Part shown: piece by piece, positions 20,301-28,417 of the stretch
Position numbering within the stretch: the first letter of the stretch is position 1
Layout: each line of letters begins with the position of its first letter
From: Verrucomicrobium sp. BvORR106
GTDB lineage: Bacteria > Verrucomicrobiota > Verrucomicrobiia > Verrucomicrobiales > Verrucomicrobiaceae
Assembly: GCF_000739655.1 (NCBI RefSeq)
Contig: NZ_BATR01000075.1
Location: 1 to 64,000, forward strand
Reading direction: 5' to 3'
DNA length: 64,000 bases
Program-made: the position numbers and the translations under genes
The notes under the pieces: model-generated
Told to the model about the DNA's origin: nothing
Database searches by the model: none
What the model saw: only the letters and a program-made list of their open reading frames with translations

Positions 20301-22548
20301 CTCTGGATGGTTGAAGTCCGGTCACTGCGTGAAGCCCCGTGCCTGTGCGGATGAAGGGGGAATAGGGGAGGGGGCCTTCTGTGCTCCAGGCCTGAAGGAG
20401 CCCTTTCCGAACGGCTTCATTTTCGTGATCCAAGGTGGCGACTTCCCACAGGGCCTCGTGCTCGATAGCCGGGGAAGTGCTGCCGTAGTCTTGAACTCCG
20501 ATGGTCCTGACGAAGGAGGTGACAAGTGCCTGCTGGGCGCTGGCGGTGGCTTTGGCGGCTGCTTTTTGTGCCCGCTGAGCGAGGTAGAGATTGTACAGGG
20601 CCAAGATCGCGACGAGCAAGGTGAAGCTGGCAAAAATGGAGGCGGTTAGCGCAGCTCTTTTCAGCCGGATCTTGTTTTCAATCTCACGTTTTTGGGCCTC
20701 ATGATCGGCCTTGACGAGGCTGTCCATGAAGGTGCGTTCCAGTGAGGTCAGTCGGAGGCTGGTTTTCCCAGCCCACGTGATAAGATCCTGGATGGAATCT
20801 GTGTGGCGGAGTCTCTCCGGTGCGTGGCCTGCGGCCTGCCATTGCCTGGCAGAATGGGTCAGCCGTCGCAAAGGGGGGATCTCTGATCGGACGGCTTCGA
20901 TCCATCCCCTGATGCTGGCACAATCTCTGATGAGGACTTCGTGAGTGACTTCCACGGCTTCCCGATCGGTCGTGATCAGGCGATTGTGGGTGGAGGAGAG
21001 TTCTTTGATGACGTGCTCCACTTTTCCCGGATCCGTGTTTTCCCAGTCCAGTTCGCTTTTGTCCAGGCGCCTTCGGGTGTCACTGACGCCTTCACCAGGG
21101 GAGGTGAGCCGCAGGAAGAGGTTGCGGGCGATCTCATGGTGCTCGGGGTCTTCTGCTTTCAGCAGTTTCAGGCAGGATTCAGCGCGGATTTGCAGGGCGT
21201 TGGCCACGCCGCCAATGGCGGTGTAGGCGGTGTGGGTGAGGCTGGCGCCCTCCCGCTTTTCCCAGAGGCTTTGCAAGGCAAGCTGCAGCAGCGGCATGGA
21301 GCCGCGTTGTCGGAAGACGTCCTTGACCATGGACTCGACGAGTCCCGCCTCGAGGTAGGCTCCGGCCCGCGCGGCGGGACCCTTGATGGCAGCGCGCCAG
21401 CCGTCTTCCTCCAGCTCATCCAGGGGCAGGCGCAGGTGGTCCTTTTCCAAGAGAGCCCAGAAGCCCGGAGAGACGCGACAGCGCTGTTCGAAGTCTGAGC
21501 GCAATGCGATCACGAGGTGCCAGCGGGGATCACCCTTCTTCAGCAGATGGACCAGACCGTCCAGGGTGCGCTGGATGCGGGTCATGTGTTCATCGTCGGT
21601 AGTGGTGCCCAGTCCGCGGTGGGTGAATATTTCCTCGAACTGGTCAATAATGATGAGAATCTTTTCGCCGGGCTTTGCGTAGAAGCTGCGCAACTCAGCA
21701 TCAATACCTTGAGCCCATGCTGCGGCTGGGGTGGGCCCGTCATTCGAGACTGGCCGCACCCGTTTCAGCGCCTCATCCACCGTGGTGGCCCGGGTCTCGT
21801 CAGGGAGGGCCGCGTAGAGCTGGGTGAGAAACGAACGCAGCAGGTGGCCGCCGGGCGTGACGATGACCCGGCGCCAGGAGGCTACACCGGACAAGATGCT
21901 CTGGGCTGCCTCAGTCGCCAGGCCCGCCCGGGCCAGAGAGGACTTGCCGTTGCCGGAGGGGCCCACGATCACGGCGAAGCGGGAGTCTCTGAGCCGCTTC
22001 GCCAGGTCTTTGCACTCTGCGGTACGTCCAAAGAAGAAGGGGGCGTTCTCCGGCTGAAAGGCTTCCAGGCCCCGGTACGGATTCAGGTTTGAGTCGAGCT
22101 GGACCTCGGTCCCCCTTTCGCCGAGGATAGCTGCCTTCAGGCGGAGGAGTTCTGCATCATTGTCGGTGAGTCCCTGGGTGAGGTCTACCCAAAGGCGGGT
22201 TTTGAGAAACCAGCGCAAGTCGGCGGTATTGGCTCCCGGGAGGAGGACAGGGATGATACGAAAATCGTTTTGCTGTCGGGAGACCTTGATGGCTTTGTTG
22301 AGGAGGGTGTTGACCTCTTCTGCCATCCAGGGGCCTTCGCCTTCAGGGCCGATGCAGACGATGGCGGAGATGCTCTGCTCCATGGCGTGGCCGAGTTTGT
22401 CCGTGAGGATGTCACCAGGCAGGAGAACGGTCTCATCCAGCCAGCAGGTCACGCCGTTCCTCTGGAGCCAGTCCGCCAAGGCACGGACCAGAGCTTTGTC
22501 CACACTGTTGTGGGAAAGGAAAACGTCGTAGGGAAGGGATCGGGGCAT
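17371..22548 (-). CDS. TIR-nSTAND1 NTPase with TM segment and long helical C-terminus
   Basis: 1725 residues from ATG 22548; an open extension of 36 codons upstream looks like random signal-like sequence, and the TIR starts right after this ATG. Residues 5-140 are a TIR (YDVFLSHNSVDK, WLDE, WMAEE with the catalytic-site Glu). An nSTAND1 NTPase follows: PYRGLEAF then FFGR, Walker A GPSGNGKSS near 193-200, Walker B LIIIDQFEE near 298. A single TM helix lies near 630-655 after a basic helix, then about 1070 residues of mostly helical, HEAT-like repeats. The design is a nucleotide-switched receptor: the C-terminus senses, the STAND oligomerises, the TIR consumes NAD or signals. It lies downstream of another TIR-TM gene on the same strand and shares an upstream 19-bp motif with it. 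Confidence 0.85.
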   Translation of the reverse strand: MPRSLPYDVFLSHNSVDKALVRALADWLQRNGVTCWLDETVLLPGDILTDKLGHAMEQSISAIVCIGPEGEGPWMAEEVNTLLNKAIKVSRQQNDFRIIPVLLPGANTADLRWFLKTRLWVDLTQGLTDNDAELLRLKAAILGERGTEVQLDSNLNPYRGLEAFQPENAPFFFGRTAECKDLAKRLRDSRFAVIVGPSGNGKSSLARAGLATEAAQSILSGVASWRRVIVTPGGHLLRSFLTQLYAALPDETRATTVDEALKRVRPVSNDGPTPAAAWAQGIDAELRSFYAKPGEKILIIIDQFEEIFTHRGLGTTTDDEHMTRIQRTLDGLVHLLKKGDPRWHLVIALRSDFEQRCRVSPGFWALLEKDHLRLPLDELEEDGWRAAIKGPAARAGAYLEAGLVESMVKDVFRQRGSMPLLQLALQSLWEKREGASLTHTAYTAIGGVANALQIRAESCLKLLKAEDPEHHEIARNLFLRLTSPGEGVSDTRRRLDKSELDWENTDPGKVEHVIKELSSTHNRLITTDREAVEVTHEVLIRDCASIRGWIEAVRSEIPPLRRLTHSARQWQAAGHAPERLRHTDSIQDLITWAGKTSLRLTSLERTFMDSLVKADHEAQKREIENKIRLKRAALTASIFASFTLLVAILALYNLYLAQRAQKAAAKATASAQQALVTSFVRTIGVQDYGSTSPAIEHEALWEVATLDHENEAVRKGLLQAWSTEGPLPYSPFIRTGTGLHAVTGLQPSRVPWLKFHHQIVQSLRTPEKAGDDGIDSLAIALPDVITRLSPDEFDSAITAILQSLSSSQPDHLHYDLRCIIPLASRTNSDQSARVASHLLSMIEASLNETTQVSELLSALALFLERMTTPDRAALQASALKLTHTSLSSPAPPVPILLQLLDSFDSPHDKASIDSLQHARKAVLLHGIGQLDLEIGAFIGSLRDLPLEPDHPEVLRRAWLQTLILRGPQLVDISPAPLGSFGGHAVLLAGLQDLMSPDQAGWFAGIALNASLNHLEASPTLPEMEFEQTMSAITSLAPRIRQQALMPILTRLIRYGTSTHGEYGWTTQMEERTSLALVELSKRLDAGQRASLIDLVTDTYVSPTPPERFPLRCFNNFIEDAAKGISPTDASTQRKKIARVFDKPGIPEGFRVDHSARLLVCFVKAGPSDEATKALSEAAHQLLLNGRTEAHDEASSYHQSLLDAHEIFVNQAGENDRKAMRLEALGLTTKLVKASTGKSAALDVLLRELGTTISRFPSNNFASEDQNPTPASSKLTSEEANSIGTMLLSFLLPQEISREREHYILVSLAHVLPAMEPLQASEIAGSAARAVLLSATSDEPKPGHRVSVASLIPHLSKETVAELALAVEKDLGENVHTATEEVLTIQLDHWKALTLRRLPLQEASQHIAAYVKAQLSTAPPGNMLIDRWMQFLTEWEAPLTPALSEAMDLAAQALAKSLGENHSVRALDVALAKHPESLSLQTNHAVALATSLQLKQPKAGYDEPVRLMQILFMSMKRLPQQHRVDILPPALTHLVDKITSNKASYELQSINATTLFADLASLDSSPAEASRWHARIASALLPALEEAETRWRYGEGASCLLQLTRRLPVKMNAVEHYALSAIFRAVGNQTASGEAVNQAHAILNAMTLDELVDVLKWPTCIGNNRNKVLQLLEEKTGGKFGNDLWQFVKAAPTLDLTEDTLKRAPARPTAGMAAKELEQFLNSSQL

Positions 22549-22644
22549 CGCTGAAGAGACGGCTAACGTGGGCGCGAGGGCGAAAGGTGAATCAGGTGCC
22601 AATAGGATCAGGGCAGCGGGGTGGCGAAACCGTGTGGAGTGGAG

Positions 22645-22663
22645 ACACTTGCACAAAGAAAAA
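22645..22663 (-). promoter_or_regulatory. Shared 19-bp upstream motif, copy A
   Basis: ACACTTGCACAAAGAAAAA (plus-strand reading), 97 bp upstream of the TIR-nSTAND1 start. It matches copy B at 25272-25290 at 17 of 19 positions. Candidate operator or promoter element shared by the two TIR genes. Confidence 0.35.
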
Positions 22664-22782
22664 CGGGCGCAGGTGTGTTCATTTTGAGGGTGATGGTCGG
22701 CATTCCCTGTTGGCTTCTCTTCTTACAAGCCCGGAGAACTCTGCGAACTCCGCGCCCATTTCCTATTGGGAGCGTGCCTGAA

Positions 22783-25182
22783 TCAATGAGAGGCTGGCAC
22801 GAGGTCCAGCTTGTTCTGGAGCTTGGTGTGCTGGTCGATCCAGACGGGATTGCGGGCTGCATCGGGGACGCTTTCCAGGAGCCGGAGGGCATCGCGATAC
22901 CAGGTTGCGGCCAAACCTGGCTGGGATGCCTGGAGGGACTCACCGTTGTCGAGCACGGTGAGGACGAGATCATTGACTACCTGGAAGCTTCCGGGGTTGG
23001 AGTCGGCCAGGTGCCGGAGGCTGGCGACCGCTTGGATAAAGGAAACAAGCGAGTCCTGAGGCTGGGACTGCGACTTCTGCAGCCGGGCCTGGCGGAGCTG
23101 GTTGTACGCGAGGAGGGAGTCCTTGGCGAAGGGCGGGGTGCCCGGGGGCAGATGGCCGGCCAAGGATTTCAGACGACCGAGGATGGCGCTGGCCTCGACC
23201 GTGCGTTCGTCTTTGATCATGAACTCAAACAGTGCGGTGTCACACTGCAGCGCGATTTCGGTGAGGGGGAGGGAGTTGGTCTGCCGCAGCACTTGATGGG
23301 CATGCTTGCTGCCGAGGGCGAAGTTCTTCTCGGCCTCGAGGGGTGAGTTCTTCATGATGGCGAGTTGAGCTGCAAAGAGGTCATAGCGCGCGTCCGGAAG
23401 CTCGATCAAACCAGGGGGGATGGGGCTGGCATGGAAGTCCTTCAAAACCTCTGCGGCCCGGGTGATGTGGGTGGTGAGGCGATCCGTGTCTGGCGGCTGG
23501 GAAAGAAGGCTCACGGCCTGGCAGAGATTGAGCAGGTCGTGCACCAGTGTGGCACGGTTGATCTGGAGAATGTTTCCCTGCATCTGGGCCAGGCCTGAGT
23601 AACTTGACGGCGGGGCAGCCGTGCTTACGACGGTCTCCGTGGCCTCCACTGCGGACCGGAAATCTTGGGCGGCCTGTTGGAAGGCCTGATTGGCCATGTG
23701 GAGCTGGCCCCTCTGCCGGTACATGGTGGCAGAAAGGGCATGATCACCGGATGCAGCGGAGGTCCTCTCCATGGACTGAAGCTGTGCCAGCGACGCTGGC
23801 ATGTTTTTCTTGAACGTCTCGAATTCAGCAAGCTTTCCGTAGGCAGAGGCGCAGGTGCTCAACGATTGCTTGTCCCCTTGGGCGAGATGCTCGGTCTCCA
23901 CGGCGAGCTGGGCGACGAGGAGCGCGTACTCCGGCAGGTCTGCAGCGGCGGACACGATGCGATGCTGGATGCCGACGGTCCGGATCTGGAGCTCCTGGAC
24001 GCAGTTGACCAGGGTCCGGGGCCGGGTGGTCTTGAGCAGCGAAAGGCTGTCTTCACAGTGGCGGAGGGACTCTGCATTGTAGGCGCCCGGCCCTTTTAGC
24101 CATGAGACCAACATTTGATGGTGAAACTGCAGCTCAAGCTCAGCCACGGTAAGATCTCGTGGCGACCTCCGTTTGAGCTCGGCGAGGAGGAGCGGTGTCT
24201 GGTGTTCTATTTCTTCTCCCGCTGTGGTGCCGGCGTTCAGGCCGATGCGCTGGTTGAGGAGAACGTGATGATTGAGTCTGACGAGTGTTTCCAGGAGCTT
24301 GCTGGGGAGGTTGGAGAGGCCTCTCTTCTCGATGAGCCGGTGGAGGCGGTTTCGGTTTTCCGTGAAACGTGCGGCGAAGCCCTCCAGGCCGGAGTCGGTG
24401 AAGTCCGTGTTGATGAGATCGGTGGAGTAGGTGATGGCGGTTTCAATCTCGCGTTTCTCCGCCTGCGAAGCTTGGTAGGTGGTCCAACCCAGGGCGCTGG
24501 CGATGAGGGCGGCACTGGTGCAAAAAGCGACCAGGGTACGGGTGCGGCGGCGCTGGTCCTCCCGCCTGAGGAGGGGCAGCAAGTCTGCGGGAATGTGATG
24601 CAGGCTGGCGGCACAGGCCAGTGCAGCATCACGTGGCTGCCACCGCCATGAGTGCCGAAAGGCACGCAGCCAGGAAAGGGAGCCAAGGCAGAGGATCTGC
24701 AAGCGGGGGTAGAGTTGCAGCAGCCCTCCCGGAAGGCGGGTGACACTGGCAGGATCGGTGGCAAATTCCTCCGTCGCCGCAACGATCAGATGGTGCTGGT
24801 TGGGGGTCTGGAGGAAGTCGCCTATTTCTCGTTCCACCCAGTTGGCGTTGCCATCGGCAGCGGGGACGAGGGACAATGGGGAGGCGATGACGACGAGGAA
24901 CTCGGAGCTCTGGAGGGCGGGGAGGATGTTGTCATCATAGTAGTCTGGCACCCCGCGGCTGAAGGGCTCGTCAATGAAGATGGAAAGGGGTTCGACGAAT
25001 TTGTGACCGGGCATCTTTGCCTTGACGGCTTTGGGCACCCGGAACTGGGTGAGCCATGATCGCAGCCACCGTGCGGCCCTCCCGCCGTCCTTGCGCCGGT
25101 AGCTGATGAAGGCATTGAACGCCGGAGGGGCCGGGGGTGCTTCTGAAGCGGGCGTGCCCTGCGGTGGGTTGTTTTGGTTCAT
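22783..25182 (-). CDS. TIR-TM-helical repeat protein
   Basis: 799 residues. A Pro-rich start leads into a TIR at about 22-165 (FNAFISYRRKDGG, IFIDEPF, VVIASP, NWVEREI with the conserved Glu). A predicted TM helix follows at about 217-236 after a basic stretch. The rest is TPR-like helical repeat, rich in Leu/Ala with regular 34-40 residue periodicity. It resembles membrane-tethered TIR receptors found beside STAND genes. It precedes the TIR-nSTAND1 gene by about 230 bp on the same strand, and both have the 19-bp motif 90-97 bp before their starts, so co-regulation is likely. Confidence 0.75.
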   Translation of the reverse strand: MNQNNPPQGTPASEAPPAPPAFNAFISYRRKDGGRAARWLRSWLTQFRVPKAVKAKMPGHKFVEPLSIFIDEPFSRGVPDYYDDNILPALQSSEFLVVIASPLSLVPAADGNANWVEREIGDFLQTPNQHHLIVAATEEFATDPASVTRLPGGLLQLYPRLQILCLGSLSWLRAFRHSWRWQPRDAALACAASLHHIPADLLPLLRREDQRRRTRTLVAFCTSAALIASALGWTTYQASQAEKREIETAITYSTDLINTDFTDSGLEGFAARFTENRNRLHRLIEKRGLSNLPSKLLETLVRLNHHVLLNQRIGLNAGTTAGEEIEHQTPLLLAELKRRSPRDLTVAELELQFHHQMLVSWLKGPGAYNAESLRHCEDSLSLLKTTRPRTLVNCVQELQIRTVGIQHRIVSAAADLPEYALLVAQLAVETEHLAQGDKQSLSTCASAYGKLAEFETFKKNMPASLAQLQSMERTSAASGDHALSATMYRQRGQLHMANQAFQQAAQDFRSAVEATETVVSTAAPPSSYSGLAQMQGNILQINRATLVHDLLNLCQAVSLLSQPPDTDRLTTHITRAAEVLKDFHASPIPPGLIELPDARYDLFAAQLAIMKNSPLEAEKNFALGSKHAHQVLRQTNSLPLTEIALQCDTALFEFMIKDERTVEASAILGRLKSLAGHLPPGTPPFAKDSLLAYNQLRQARLQKSQSQPQDSLVSFIQAVASLRHLADSNPGSFQVVNDLVLTVLDNGESLQASQPGLAATWYRDALRLLESVPDAARNPVWIDQHTKLQNKLDLVPASH

Positions 25183-25271
25183 GGTGTCTCAAGATTAGTG
25201 GGGGGGAGGGGTGTGGGCGAAATGAAACTTTTCGCACGCAGTAGAAGGAACAGAGGGAAATCCTGGTGGGT

Positions 25272-25290
25272 ACACTTGCGCAAAGAGAAA
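25272..25290 (-). promoter_or_regulatory. Shared 19-bp upstream motif, copy B
   Basis: ACACTTGCGCAAAGAGAAA (plus-strand reading), 90 bp upstream of the TIR-TM gene at 25182. Partner of copy A at 22645-22663. A shorter core, GTGCAAAGAGAAA, is also present at about 58495, upstream of the TIR gene at 58614. Confidence 0.35.
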
Positions 25291-25471
25291 TTTGTGCAAG
25301 CGTTCACCCTGCGGGAGAGGGTGATATTCAGCTTCATTTGATCGCCCCACCAGGGTGGTTCCAGCGCTCCGGTCCTCTGGCGTGAAGCAAGGTAGCTTCT
25401 TGCTTTAGCTTGTGGGACACTCTGACCATTCCCGCAGGCCGACCGCCTCAACTCTTATCGGACAAAGTACG

Positions 25472-25699
25472 ATGAGCCATCCTACACCGGCAGTGCTGAC
25501 ACCGCTCCGCGTGGCGATCTTTTGCTACGGCGATGAAGCGGATTCCAAAGCATTTGTAGAGTCATTACGACGTGTCTTTTTGGGCATGGACCTGAAGGAT
25601 GCTTATGCGGCCCCAGACTTCGAATGGCTGCATCCCTTGGACTTCCGGGTGTTCATCAACTTCCTCGGCAAGATACAGGCTGAGCGGGCCGGAGTTCCC
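25472..25699 (+). pseudogene. Truncated N-terminus of a TIR-gene paralogue
   Basis: From ATG 25472 about 75 residues match the N-terminal domain of the TIR genes at 51821 and 58614: SLRRVFLGMD followed by APDFEWLHPLDFRVF, nearly identical to their FLG(M/L)D...APDYEW(L/M)HPLDFR.F block. After about residue 70 the similarity ends and the frame runs antisense through the 3' end of the convergent cyclase gene. The TIR domain itself is gone. This is the stump of a third copy of that TIR system, removed by deletion or by arrival of the neighbouring cluster. Confidence 0.65.
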
Positions 25700-25786
25700 G
25701 ACCTGCTGTCTACGTATAGATTGATCTACCAGCTAGATGATCTGGTCCGTTGCGTGACCTCTGACGAGAGGAGCGCCGATGCAGGG

Positions 25787-28417
25787 CTAGGTGAGTGTGC
25801 CGGCATTCCATTGCTCATGGATGACTTCGAGCTTCTGTTGGAGATCTGCATTCGTTTTAAACCAATCGGAACGGTCGAGGGCGTCTGCGACCGAAGGGGC
25901 GTTTTCGTGAACGAGAACACGGAGAGTCAGTTCCGGGCGGGCCAGAGCGTAGCCGGCGAGAATGGCAAAGGTCGAATTGGCTCTGCCGTCCCGATGCGCC
26001 TCGGAGTCATCGGGTGGGAGTACAACCCAGACGACCAGGCCGACTTCATGAAACAACGATGAGATCTGTGCCAGGTCCCATCTGCCGGTTGGTTCACGTT
26101 CCCACGACTTCGGGATCTTGCCGGAGTAGTAGCGTTTCGGATTGTCGGGACAAAGGGCCATGATCTTGGAACCACCTGTGGGGATGCCAGATGCTTCGAT
26201 CAGATTGCTCTTCAGAAAGCTATCGAACACCCCCTCGGCAGTGTTGATCTGGTTGATGAACTGCATATTCATCGGTGGATGGGAGTGCCATTCAGGCATG
26301 GTGGACTTAAATCTTCCCAAGGCGATGGGCTTGGATTGGCCCAGTGCATATCCTATCTCATAGCCCACGTTCGCATTGGCCCTGTCCAGGAATGCCAGGA
26401 CTTTGTGAGCCTGGTCTAGCTGGGGCTTTACGAAATCACGCCAGATGACTCCCTCTGGCCGGTGCGAATCCGGAGTTGACCAGTGCAGTTCCAGCTCGGG
26501 TGGTTCTTGGCGCTTTTTCAGTTCTTCCAGGGTGTGCTCGTACAGATTCCCGAAGTCGCCACTGTCAAACATGGAGAAGTCGCATGCCACAAACCCACGG
26601 ATGCTCGCTGCGGACCTGCCATTGATCTTTGATGCGTCTGTCTGACGGGTGAACACGCCCTCAGTCAAGGCCATGAAGGATGATTGTGAAAAGCCGCCAT
26701 GCAGCTTGTGGCTCTCCTCCGCATCCTTTGCTGCGTATTCCACCCAGTTGAGCTGGTCCTTCGCGGAGAGCTGTTCGCGGACCTTTCCACTGATGGCGAG
26801 GCCCGTCTTCCAGGTGCTCCCACCAGGGCTGGAGGCGGCTTCTTCCATGATTTGCCTGACAAAATTGAGCATCCGGCAGGTGATGACGACATCTGCGCCC
26901 AGTGCCTGATGTTGCAGATGACCGTGGCTGGGAACTACGAGTGTTCCCTCATGCAGGGCGATACGCAGGGCGAGTTTCTTTTCCTCATCCTTGCGCAGGA
27001 GGTTGTGCGGTCTGACTGCCGCCAGCATGTCATCAAAAAGGGACTGGCAAGTGGAGATGACTTGAGCCGCAGCATGGGTGGGGCTTGGGAAATGCCGTTC
27101 GTCAAAAAAGGCGATGACGCCGTCTCCGGTAAATGAATAGACCGAACCATTGGCCTTGTGGACTGCCTTGCACAGTTCGGAAACGGCGAGGTTGAGCACG
27201 GTGGCCCTCTGCTCCAGCGAATGTCCGTCGCGTAGAAACACGCTGGTGCTGTTGACGATGTCAACGGCCATCATGATGCCCTTGTTTTTCTGATGTTCCG
27301 AATTGGAGTTGCTGGGGGCGATGGACCTCAGCCAGTGCTGGGTACGGCCCACGGCGCGCAGGACTTCATGAACATCTGCGCACCCTTCCATCTCAACGGC
27401 GAGGCTGCCGGAGAACCGGGGGAATTTACGCTGATCCATGAGCTGTGCCGCGAGCTTCAACCACGGCTCATAGTCTGGACGGAGAAAGTGGTAGGTGCCC
27501 GGGCAGAGATCAGAGGCATGGCTCCGCGCATGGTCTGAGATGTGAAAATGCCCGATCCACTCTGAGAGATTGTATCTGGAGATCATCTCCATCTGTGTGG
27601 GTTCGGGCTTGCCGGAAGCATCGACAGGACGGCTGGCGTCTGCGAGGAAAACGTGGGCAAGGTCAACGTTCAACAGCACCCGGGGAGCGAACTGGGTGTG
27701 TTTGAGCATTTTTCGGCGAAGTTCTAGGAAACAACCTACATTCTGAATGAGATAGGCGTCGCCGGGCTCCATCTCGACGCACAGGTAGGGGGCCTCGTGC
27801 TGGCCCGCCCCGTCGGAGGGCAGGGTGTCGAACACTTCACGCAGGCTGTCGCAGAGCCGGTTCATGGCCTGGGCGCGAAAGACCTCTTTCATGCTCATCT
27901 GGGTGCCTGCGGATTTGGGAAGGTTGGTCCCATTGGCCAGATCCTGGCTGCCGAAGGCTGCTCCTCCCACAATCTCCACGTGCTGGCAACCCAGTTCGCG
28001 TGCCAGCAGCAGGGAGTTTCGCACGGCTTTCACGGCCTGCTGGCAATGCTCATTGTCGGCACTGATGTGCGGCCAGTAAGTGGCCAGCGCCGCAAACCTG
28101 GGGCGTGGGCCGACGAGTCTCCCTTTGTAGTGCTCCACGACCAGTGCCCGCAGGGCTTCGCCGATCCTCTTGACGTCTGCGAGATCGAGCGCTGCGGCCA
28201 GGGCCAGGGGGCAGTTTCGCACCTCATCGGGGAAGTCACGGTGGGAGGCGTCGGCATACCACGCCATGTCGCCGTGGGCGAGGAAGTAGAGGTCCAGAAG
28301 GGGCTGGCCCGCTTCGAGCGCGTGGACGAGGCCTGCGGGCCCCTTGAAAGGGGCTGGCTGCAACGGCGGGGCTGCGTACCACGAGGTGATGAGGCTGACT
28401 TCAGGAAGGCTGGCCAT
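25787..28417 (-). CDS. TIM-barrel/class III cyclase/deoxyribosyltransferase-like fusion
   Basis: 876 residues. Residues 1-345 are a xylose-isomerase-like TIM barrel with the expected metal-ligand pattern (VEMEPGD, NVDLAHV, HISDH, VEMEG). Residues 375-540 are a class III cyclase: MMAVDIVNST gives the first Asp, YSFTGDGVIAFF the second, followed by LGADVVITCRML. Residues 605-740 form a Rossmann-like domain (FVACDFSMF, NVGYEIGYALG) resembling nucleoside 2-deoxyribosyltransferase/TIR-like effectors. Residues 750-876 form a second similar domain (IMALCPDN, WVVLPP). The cyclase core looks intact. Cyclic-nucleotide synthesis with effector domains on one chain is inferred. It overlaps the start of the papain-like gene's 3' end by 17 bp and so is translationally linked to it. 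Confidence 0.75.
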   Translation of the reverse strand: MASLPEVSLITSWYAAPPLQPAPFKGPAGLVHALEAGQPLLDLYFLAHGDMAWYADASHRDFPDEVRNCPLALAAALDLADVKRIGEALRALVVEHYKGRLVGPRPRFAALATYWPHISADNEHCQQAVKAVRNSLLLARELGCQHVEIVGGAAFGSQDLANGTNLPKSAGTQMSMKEVFRAQAMNRLCDSLREVFDTLPSDGAGQHEAPYLCVEMEPGDAYLIQNVGCFLELRRKMLKHTQFAPRVLLNVDLAHVFLADASRPVDASGKPEPTQMEMISRYNLSEWIGHFHISDHARSHASDLCPGTYHFLRPDYEPWLKLAAQLMDQRKFPRFSGSLAVEMEGCADVHEVLRAVGRTQHWLRSIAPSNSNSEHQKNKGIMMAVDIVNSTSVFLRDGHSLEQRATVLNLAVSELCKAVHKANGSVYSFTGDGVIAFFDERHFPSPTHAAAQVISTCQSLFDDMLAAVRPHNLLRKDEEKKLALRIALHEGTLVVPSHGHLQHQALGADVVITCRMLNFVRQIMEEAASSPGGSTWKTGLAISGKVREQLSAKDQLNWVEYAAKDAEESHKLHGGFSQSSFMALTEGVFTRQTDASKINGRSAASIRGFVACDFSMFDSGDFGNLYEHTLEELKKRQEPPELELHWSTPDSHRPEGVIWRDFVKPQLDQAHKVLAFLDRANANVGYEIGYALGQSKPIALGRFKSTMPEWHSHPPMNMQFINQINTAEGVFDSFLKSNLIEASGIPTGGSKIMALCPDNPKRYYSGKIPKSWEREPTGRWDLAQISSLFHEVGLVVWVVLPPDDSEAHRDGRANSTFAILAGYALARPELTLRVLVHENAPSVADALDRSDWFKTNADLQQKLEVIHEQWNAGTLT

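Noticed and set aside
25700-26062. Continuation of the truncated TIR paralogue frame
   Set aside because: Similarity to the paralogues ends near 25690 and the remainder is antisense to the cyclase gene's 3' end.
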